Part shown: positions 57,103 to 64,000 of the stretch, piece after piece
Numbering within the stretch: the stretch's first letter is position 1
Layout of the letters: each line of letters begins with the position of its first letter
Assembly: GCA_019775845.1 (NCBI GenBank)
Contig: JADQAV010000001.1
Location: 1 to 64,000, forward strand
Direction: 5' to 3'
DNA from: Myrmaecium sp. VS I D KN 1
Lineage: Eukaryota > Ascomycota > Dothideomycetes > Valsariales > Valsariaceae
Length of the DNA: 64,000 nucleotides
Translations under genes and position numbers: made by a program
Notes under the pieces: model-generated
The model's database searches: none
Seen by the model: the letters and a program-made list of their open reading frames with translations, nothing else
Told to the model about the DNA's origin: nothing

Positions 57103-58170
57103 GAACGGAGTGCGCGCCGCCGAGCAAACAAACCACCTCATGGAACGGGCAAACCCACCACCTGCCGAGCGCAAAAGAGGCAACGCAGGAAGATGACGGT
57201 CCGCGCACAATGGAACCACGCCGCCCACACCGGCGACCCGAGGCCAATGGCACGATATGAGGTCGACTGAGGCCCGATGAATCGAGCGCCGCCCCCCGAT
57301 GGCCGGTTTGCAGGCGCGACGTTGGCGATGGAGCGTGCCGACGGGCAACAACGGCCGCCCTGATCCGCGACGACAGGGCAGCGCAAGGACAAGGGGGTAG
57401 AAAACAAAAAAACAAAGAGGCGCAGACTCGGGCTTGATACGGCTCGACGCGATAGGACCGGGGGTTGGGTCGTGAGAGGGGTTGGCTGGTCACTGGCCGT
57501 CGAATCGTTGGGCGCGGATCCGGCCTGTGAGGCTGGAGCGTAGAGAGACAGGATTGGGGGGGACGACGGATGCTGGACGGTGGATGGTGGATGGAAGCAG
57601 GCAAGGCGACGACGACGAAACAACAACCACGGCCACCAGTGATGCGTCGGAGAGACGAATGGCTGACAGGTGAGCGCAAACAGTTGGGCAATGGGCGAAA
57701 AGAGAGGGACAAGCTGATTGCTCGATGCCGGTCGGCAGCAGAGCTGACAGCACAGTGGGCAAGGAGAGGTAGAGTGAGCGTGAGTGTGAAGGTGTGCCAG
57801 CATCGTTACGTGCATCTGGCATCTCCCGGCATGTCATTCCGGGGGGTTTAACATAGGCGGATAGTTATGAGGTTGTAGGAAGCTCTTGATGTCGTAATTC
57901 ATTCATATATTCATTACATACATACAGCTGATGGATTAGAGTCAGTATGAACTCACCTGCTCCCGCTTCTTCACAGTCCACTCCTTACAGACTCGAAAAA
58001 GATGCCGAATCTAGTATGAGAGACTCACAATGAGTTTTACAGTACTGTACATACTACCTCACCTACTCCGTACCGAGAGAACAGGCAAGGAGGTACAACA
58101 TCACCGTACCGCACTGCACCGCCAGCAACGCAACCGCCAGCAGAACGAAAACCCCCTCGCTTCTTTCCCC

Positions 58171-58206
58171 ATGCCCAGCCCCATGCCCAGCCCCATGCCC
58201 AGCCCC
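58171..58206. repeat. 12-bp tandem repeat ATGCCCAGCCCC x3
   Basis: Three exact copies followed by a partial unit (ATG). The run encodes M-P-S-P repeats in one frame, but no gene is supported around it. Confidence 0.9.
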
Positions 58207-60430
58207 ATGTTCACATATCAACGTGAATATCAGGCGAAGAAGAGACACCCAAGGCAAGCAAAAGTGGAACTGCCATCCCGCGGTCCGTGGGGGGGGCGGA
58301 CGATCCTCGACTCCCGCCCCGTCCCGTCGCCCCCACTCTCTCCACTTCACTCCCGTCGTCACTCCCGCTCACTACTACTTCCCACTTTCTCCACGTTCCG
58401 CGGCGCGTCCAGCACCATGCTCTGTCATCAACGTGTTCCCTGTCCAGCATGTCGTACCTCTCGGCGTAGGAAGAGTGCCTCAAACCACCTAATACATCTC
58501 ACTCGTCAAATCCCGATATCCAAAGGTAAAAACCACCTATTCACTTCACTGCCTAGGTGCATGCATGCATGCATGGACCTAACCGATCCGCCTCCGTTCC
58601 CTTCAGCCTTGCCCGGTTCCAGTTCCCATCCGTTCATCATCACGGCAGACCAATCCCCAAACCGACCTTTCATCCGGGAATCCGTACATAAGCACTTAAA
58701 CCAACCCTCCAAAAAAGTCATCCCGGTCATCCCAGGGGGACGGACGGGAGAACTCGCACCGCCAGCGTGGCAGTGGCAGTGTTGGTTTTGGTCTTCTCGT
58801 GCAGGCAGTATCAGCAGTAGGGCAGTAGCAGCACACCGTCATCGCCGTCAGCATCGTCATCTCTTCCGATGACGAGGAGAAGTTCGTTTGATGTGGGCTT
58901 GTTGTCAGTGCATATAGACCCCCTCCTTCCCCTCTTCTCCCGGCCCGCTCTCTCGGATAGATATAGGTATATGTATACTGTACGCACAGTACATACGTCA
59001 CGCGCTTAGAAGGAAGGAGGGGAGGAGAGGGAGAGGGGCTGTAGTAGTAAGAGAGGGAGAGGGGAGATGCGTTGGCCTACCAGGGAGGGGGGTGGGTGAT
59101 CCCCTGAGAACCTGCACCCTCGACCTTTGTATTTTCCTTCCCCGAGAATTAAGGATTCAATAATCGTCTGTTGCTGAGCCGCATATACTTTTTTAATCCC
59201 TACGGAGGGTAATCAGGAGAGGTAGGAAAAATAAAGAAAAATGGAAAAGGCTATATGCGTAAACGTCAAGCATAGATCTAAAAAAAAGTAAAAAGAAAAG
59301 AAACAGCAGTTCGTCGTACCTGCCGTACAGCCATCCTATCACAGCACTCTCCCACTTTCTTACTCTCTTTCTCCGTCTCTCGCATTGGCCTTGCTCTCCC
59401 GAATCCATGGGTAATGGGAAGGACGATGATAGGAGGAGGAGGATCATCTGTCGCCTCGGTTGGAGGGGCCAAGAGGGAGGGGAGAGGGGAGGGGCATGAA
59501 CGAACGAACGGATGGCATGGCAAGGCATGGCATGCCACGGCCAACGAAGTCTGACATTCCATTTGGATGCTCGACGTTCGATCCCAGGGAGAAAAAGACC
59601 AAAGGCACACCACCCCTCCAGCCTTGAACCCATCCGCCAGCCACTGACAGCCAGCGCATCGATGCCAGCCTGCCCGAGCAAAACACCACAGAATACCAGA
59701 GCTCAGCCTCAACAGCAGCAGCAACACCATAACCGCAGTGCCCAGCCTTACCACGAACCCGACCGTGTGGGCAATCTCTTCCTCCTCGGAAGTGATGCCT
59801 CATCGTGATGATGATGACATGACAATTCCACTATCTTCACAACGACGACAAGGGGAAGGGAAAAAGACAGAGAGAGGAATAGAAAGAAAAAAAAGTATTT
59901 ACAACGCATCGCTTCTTTTTTTGGTCTACCAGGGGTCGCTGGTCAATATCCCATTCCAAAATCGTGGGTTCTCCCTCCCCCTGACCCATGCCTCCTCCCC
60001 ACTGCCCTACATTACATTTCCCCCCAACCTCACCATGCTTACGAATCCAAATACCTATGCGATGTCGATGCAGGCGTTCTCCCATCGTCATCACAAACTA
60101 TCAGCTCCCCCTCTCTTCCTCCCTCTCACCTTCTCCCTCTCTCTGCCTGCATGAACAGCGCCAAACTGCGGGATATAATGCCTATAGGAAGAAGAAGAAG
60201 AAGCTCGGAAACGCCAAACAGGGACGGACAAAAAGGTGAAGAAACGAGCCTGTCGCACCGCATCTCCAAATATGCACCCGTCTTTTCCCTCGTGGCTTGT
60301 GTAGCCGACACATCCCTACTAGGTAGCCCTGCAATCATCACCTAGCGACGAGATGCGGACCGCCTCGTTCGAAAAGGCGAAGCTCCGTCCTCCGTCCTCC
60401 GTCCTCCATGGTGGTGGCCGGTAGAGTGGT

Positions 60431-61343
60431 TTACTGCTGGACAACTTGGATGTTGTTCTTTTTCTGTAGGACCGTTGCGTTAGCTTCCGCACGCTCGTCA
60501 CCACCAAGCAGCATCCCATAACAAAACATGACGTTTTTGTATCCCCCCCCAGCCCTTTCCCCTCCCGTCCTTCCTGATAACGGAGAGAGAGAGAGAGAGG
60601 GGGGGGGGGAGGTTCACCGGAGATAAGGAAAGGGGTATCACCGCTCACCTTCCAATTCTCCATCTCCTCCTGCTTGCTCTTGTACTGCTTCAGCAGCTCA
60701 TCCAGCACCTTCCGCAAGCCCTCCGAGTTCGTCTTCAGCGCCGGCACCACATCCCGCACCGTTCGCTCCACCAGCACCCCGTTGATCATCCGGAAGCACT
60801 TGCGATCGCCCGGTAGCGGTTCGAGCGTCTCGAGCACGAGTCTAATGTTTTTTTCCCTCACAGGTCAGCTAAGGCTAGAGCTCCAACTCAAGATATGAAA
60901 CGTCACGACTGGAGAAGAGCGGTGTGAACCCCATGTCCCCCCCCTTCGTCCCGGAAACCACTGCGCCGGGTAACGTTCAATAACTCGGGGCAAGGAGTGC
61001 CATAAAAGTGGTATGGAGAACCGAAGTGCGCGCGTGTGGGGATATAGGGGACTCTCGTGCGGAAAGCCTAGACGGAGGGGAAAACGGAGGATGAGATCTT
61101 TCGACGTACTTGTGCTCCTCGGTCTCTTGTTCGACGTCGCCGATTTTCTGCGCGATCTGCTGCAACGTGTTCTTATAGTTTGTGTACTGGAGCTGGAGCT
61201 CTGTATCAACCCGGCGGAATGTTAGCGCTCTCTCTTCACACGTTTGACTCTCTCCGCATATAGATAGGTGAAGCGCGGGGGGGGTCAACGGGGTGAAGTT
61301 GCGAACCTTGCTGCTTCTTCGCCGAAAGTGTGTTCTGCGCCAT
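60431..61343 (-). CDS. GIM4: Prefoldin subunit 2 (GIM4)
   Basis: Predicted 117 aa from four exons: 61343-61307, 61200-61110, 60841-60649 and 60463-60431 (354 nt). It is the beta-type subunit of the hexameric prefoldin co-chaperone that passes nascent actin and tubulin to CCT. Visible are the N-terminal helix QQELQLQYTNYKNTLQQIAQKIGDVEQE, then HKLVLETLEPLPGDRKCFR and the hairpin core INGVLVERTVRDVVPAL, then the C-terminal helix LRKVLDELLKQYKSKQEEMENWKKKNNIQVVQQ. Introns of 268 and 185 nt are long for this window. The third contains a C10(CT)n tract in the transcript. The gene is divergent from CMC2, with 313 bp between starts. Confidence 0.95.
60583..60610. repeat. (GA)n followed by G10 in GIM4 intron 3
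   Basis: About nine GA units followed by a run of about ten G on the plus strand. In the transcript this reads C-run then (CT)n inside the 185-nt third intron. Confidence 0.9.
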
Positions 61344-61656
61344 GATGGGAAGCTTCCGTCGTGTCGTCCGCTTCGTGCGCGTGGAGAACGAGAGAGAGGG
61401 AGGGGTGTTATGAACGTGAGTCGGGCGGCGGCCTTCGCTGGTATGAACGAAGTGGGATGCGGAGGTCCAGTTGCCAATGGGCAGACATCCAATGCGCACA
61501 GACTTCTTTCCCCCACACCACCTCCGAAGCCCGCCGCAATCCGCAGACCTCCCGTCACCTTCTGATTATTACTACTCCATCACTCTGAAATAGCGCCAAA
61601 ACGGCGTGAACTTTCCCTTTCTCCTTGCAACCACAGTCCGCGACCATTCAACCACC
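61344..61656. promoter_or_regulatory. Bidirectional promoter region of GIM4 and CMC2
   Basis: The 313 bp between divergent start codons hold both promoters. No specific factor site is claimed. Confidence 0.6.
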
Positions 61657-62032
61657 ATGCATCCCCATCTTCACACCAAGGACAACGAGAAAAGTACGTC
61701 TTTCCCTCCCCTACCGCCTGGGCCACCACCACCATTCAGTGGCGATCATGACCCCCAGCGGAAACCGTCCAACAAGAATACAGAATGGAAGGAAAAGCTA
61801 ACCCCAACGTCCAAAACACCCAGACTGCAAAGACGTCATGGACGCGCTGGAAGAGTGCCACGCGCGGGGGTTCCTCTACAAGGCCGCGGGCATGTGCACG
61901 ACGGCCAAGCACCAGGTCAACCTCTGCCTGCGCGCGAACCGGCTCGAGCGCACCAAGCAGAATCGCGAGGCCGCCAAGGTCAAGCGCGAGCACATCCAGA
62001 AGGTCTGGGCCGAGATCGACGCCAACTCGTGA
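61657..62032 (+). CDS. CMC2: COX assembly mitochondrial protein CMC2
   Basis: Predicted 81 aa from two exons, 61657-61693 and 61824-62032 (246 nt). This small twin CX9C intermembrane-space protein is imported by the Mia40 relay and needed for cytochrome oxidase assembly. The start MHPHLHTKDN matches the conserved N-terminus of CMC2. Cys residues are at 14, 24, 37 and 47, giving two exact C-x9-C motifs (first pair ending LEEC, second ending VNLC). A charged C-terminal helix follows. The intron junction creates the first Cys (K-N-C-K). The stop codon overlaps a consensus donor-like GTGAGT (62029-62034); an extra 3' exon cannot be excluded, but the length fits homologues. Confidence 0.92.
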
Positions 62033-62906
62033 GTTGTGATGGAGAAGGAAGGGGAAGGGAATGGATTGGGATGGGAGGGGGCGGGTTTGATGTGGGAGGA
62101 TGGGTGGGGACGTAGAAGATGGGAAGAGGACGAGGGAAAGAGCGAAGGGGACTGTCGGGTTGGGGGACAGGAGGAGGAGAATGATTGTACGATATCAACA
62201 TGCGACGAGGCCATGTGCCTTTCTTTTTTCAGCGGCGTCACCGGAACAGGAGGAAAGGGAGGGTGTACCAAGGAGTTTTCTCGCTCGGACAGACAGACAG
62301 ACGGAACATGTCAATTTCTCTTCTTGCAAAGATGCCGAACAGTGCAGCGGATTGATGTATAAGCTTGATGACTCTCCACTGGGGTTGAGGGCAAAGAAGG
62401 AAAGAAGACAGGCAGAGCACGATACATCTAACACCAGGCTTGCTGGAAAGAACGAAAGGATGCCACACTACTGCTCGTAGAAAAGAGAGGGACGCGCTGC
62501 CTGGATATGCTATGCTGTACTCATTCCGAGGTATCAAGAACTCTGCACTATGCTTGCCCAACCGGTACCGGGAGAACTGCTTTTACGGCCTCGGACGGCC
62601 TGGCCTGCTAGAAAGCAGATGTCGTATCCTGACCGAACTGTAAAACAGCTGTTCAAGGTCCTTTTTCCAGCGGCCATGGCGAAACAATTCTGACCTCCTC
62701 TCTCTCTCCGCCACATGCGACATCCTTTCAGTACTGAAGATTAAAAGACCCTTTCCTGGTACGCCCGAAGTGACATGACTAAATCGCCCATTTTTGCCGT
62801 GTTGAGAGGGGAAAGAAAAATCTAGAAGGTGATGATCATTGGGAGGGGGGAGACCATGCCACAACAGCAGTGATGTCCCGTTCATCCGCCCTGCCAGGTT
62901 GTCCGC
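62033..62906. other. Convergent intergenic region
   Basis: This is the 3' region between CMC2 (+) and SmG (-). G-rich directly after CMC2. No gene was recognised. Confidence 0.5.
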
Positions 62907-63613
62907 TCATCGTCCACCACCGCCGCGGTGGTCGTCGCCAATGCGCTCGAGAGCCTGTCGAACGAGGAGGGCATGTCAGTACGGTTTGCGCGCGCGAACG
63001 GGTGTCACCCGCATCGGTTAGGGTGAAGGGGTCGATCCATACCTCAAGCATAACCACGGAGTTACCACGCACAACCTGCCATTGCACCTCACGTTAGCTA
63101 TTGTCCGCCCGTTTCCCCCTTCCAGGACAGAGAGTTTTTCTGTATTTCTCCCGGGAGCGTGCGAGTTGTCTGTTTGTCACGTACCACCTGGCCGATCGCG
63201 ACCTTGCCGCCGTCGGGCTTCACCTCCACGGAGTCGTCGAGGACGAGGTTCAGGAACACCTAGGGAAACGAGGAGGACGCGTTAGTCCATGACTGGGTGG
63301 AGCGAGGGTTACGCTCGTGGATCGAAGGAACGGCATGGAGACGTGGTGGCAGGAGAGCGCGAGAAGGAGATGAACGTACATCGTAGCCGCGCAGGGAGCC
63401 TTGGATGGTCCGGTTGCCGTTGAGCTGGATGTGCAGTCTCTTGTCGAGATACTAGAAAGCCCACGCGCCGTGCGCAATGTCAGTTAGCTATACAGCCAGA
63501 ATACCAGTTTCGCGCACCCACACACACAGATAGACTTGTGAGGGCGACGGCGGGAACAGCGAGATGACGGGGCACAATCATACCTTCTTGAGTTCGGGCT
63601 GTGCTTGCGGCAT
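62907..63613 (-). CDS. SMX2: Small nuclear ribonucleoprotein SmG (SMX2)
   Basis: Predicted 85 aa from five exons: 63613-63584, 63451-63380, 63259-63185, 63075-63043 and 62954-62907 (258 nt). SmG is one of seven core Sm proteins that ring the Sm site of spliceosomal U snRNAs. Sm motif 1 reads LNGNRTIQGSLRGYDVFLNLVLDDSVE and Sm motif 2 reads VVVRGNSVVMLEALERI (R-G-N-S is characteristic of SmG). The N-terminus MPQAQPELKKYLDKR is conserved. Four introns in such a short gene is typical of fungal Sm genes. The donor after GQV (GTACGTG) was preferred because it gives VVVRGNS as in homologues. The protein ends in a short Gly-rich, Arg-terminated tail. Confidence 0.95.
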
Positions 63614-64000
63614 GGCGATAGGCTTCCTTGTTGTTGTGAGGAAAAGAGCGGGTGGTGTTTCGTTGACCGGTGCGGAAGTGAGAGAGCTCCCAAGCGTTGC
63701 GATGGAGGTTGGAGGTTTCCGCCGAGCGGAGGACGAGAGAGAAGCCTTGGCGGGCTGCCGGGGACCTCCCGGTCATGCTTCCCCAGGGTCCACTCTGGAG
63801 ATGGGCGAGCTTCCAGCAAAACTCACAACCGGTAGACTTCAACGTACACTTGCTATTCGACGAACATAGCTTCCTCTTCTCCGAATCGCCCTCTCGACAC
63901 CTCAGCCTTCGCAACAAATATCTGAAAGAGACACCCTCCAATCCAGCATCCGGATCGCGCACGCCTCCCCGACGATGAAGAAGTTCGGCGCGCGGCGCGT
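63614..64000. other. SmG upstream region, window edge
   Basis: This contains the SmG promoter. An ATG at 63975 (reading MKKFGARR to the edge) could begin a divergent plus-strand gene, but 26 nt is too little to judge. Confidence 0.4.

Larger units (their letters stand above)
56203..60430. other. 4.2-kb gene-poor region with short tandem repeats
   Basis: This lies between the HapC start and the GIM4 3' end. It contains heptamer arrays at 57024-57102, a 12-bp x3 repeat at 58171-58206, a (GCAT)4 run at about 58558-58573 and many C/T-rich tracts. Frames of up to 280 codons are low-complexity and were not accepted as genes. It likely includes the HapC promoter and leader, and possibly a non-coding or fast-evolving gene. 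Confidence 0.45.

Noticed and set aside
58030-58872. 280-codon plus-strand frame with MPSP repeats
   Set aside because: The repeat comes from a 12-bp tandem array. The remainder is Pro/Ser/Arg/His-rich without any domain, and several other frames overlap it. It is kept only as part of the gap worth RNA-seq.
1-64000. Transposons, virus-derived elements, CRISPR, rRNA or secondary-metabolite clusters
   Set aside because: No reverse transcriptase, transposase, integrase, capsid, PKS or NRPS sequence, no long terminal repeats and no regularly spaced repeat array were found on either strand.
63975-64000. Possible start of a plus-strand gene at the window edge
   Set aside because: Eight codons are not enough to support a coding call.

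Overview
The window is ordinary euchromatic nuclear DNA from a filamentous ascomycete (Pezizomycotina). The evidence is short introns (mostly 52-130 bp) with GTANGT-type donors, CTAAC/CTGAC-like branch sites and AG acceptors; two intron-containing tRNA genes; typical filamentous-fungal gene content (HapC, a fungal bZIP, CGR1, CMC2, PFA4, TSPO); and pyrimidine-rich upstream regions. I cannot name the genus from the sequence alone. All gene models were spliced by hand. In every multi-exon model the summed exon length is a multiple of three and each junction restores a protein sequence that reads like its family.

Layout, left to right: a bZIP transcription factor (+) with a long leader; a PX/PXB lipid-binding protein of the yeast YPR097W/Lec1 family (-); the RNA-processing scaffold ARS2 (-); a TSPO/MBR membrane protein (+); an intronless gene with 'FAPEPIETT' peptide repeats (-); a 3.9-kb gap; peroxisomal PXMP4/PMP24 (+); the mitochondrial ornithine carrier ORT1/ARG-13 (-); nucleolar CGR1 (+); a coiled-coil, single-TM protein (+); tRNA-Lys(CTT) (-); a Pro-rich zinc-ribbon protein (-); the oligosaccharyltransferase catalytic subunit STT3 (-); a FAR-17a/AIG1-like membrane protein (-); a 460-aa coiled-coil protein (-); and a 1375-aa coiled-coil scaffold (-).

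The right part holds the checkpoint clamp loader RAD17 (+), TMA22/DENR (-), tRNA-Arg(TCT) (-), ALG12 (-) and PFA4 (+) sharing a 194-bp divergent promoter, a class I methyltransferase (+), the CCAAT-binding subunit HapC (-), a 4.2-kb gap with short tandem repeats, prefoldin subunit 2 GIM4 (-) divergent from the mitochondrial CX9C protein CMC2 (+), and snRNP SmG (-).

These are mostly single-copy housekeeping genes. ALG12 and STT3 both act in N-glycosylation and RAD17 in the DNA-damage checkpoint, but the order does not suggest a functional cluster. I found no transposon, viral relic, CRISPR array, secondary-metabolite cluster or rRNA. I see no convincing novel multi-gene system. The observations most worth a second look are an inverted-repeat pair inside the unusually long intron of the 1375-aa gene, an in-frame alternative start inside the HapC intron, a perfect 12-bp hairpin in the ARS2/TSPO promoter region, the peptide-repeat protein, and a few uncharacterised fungal genes.
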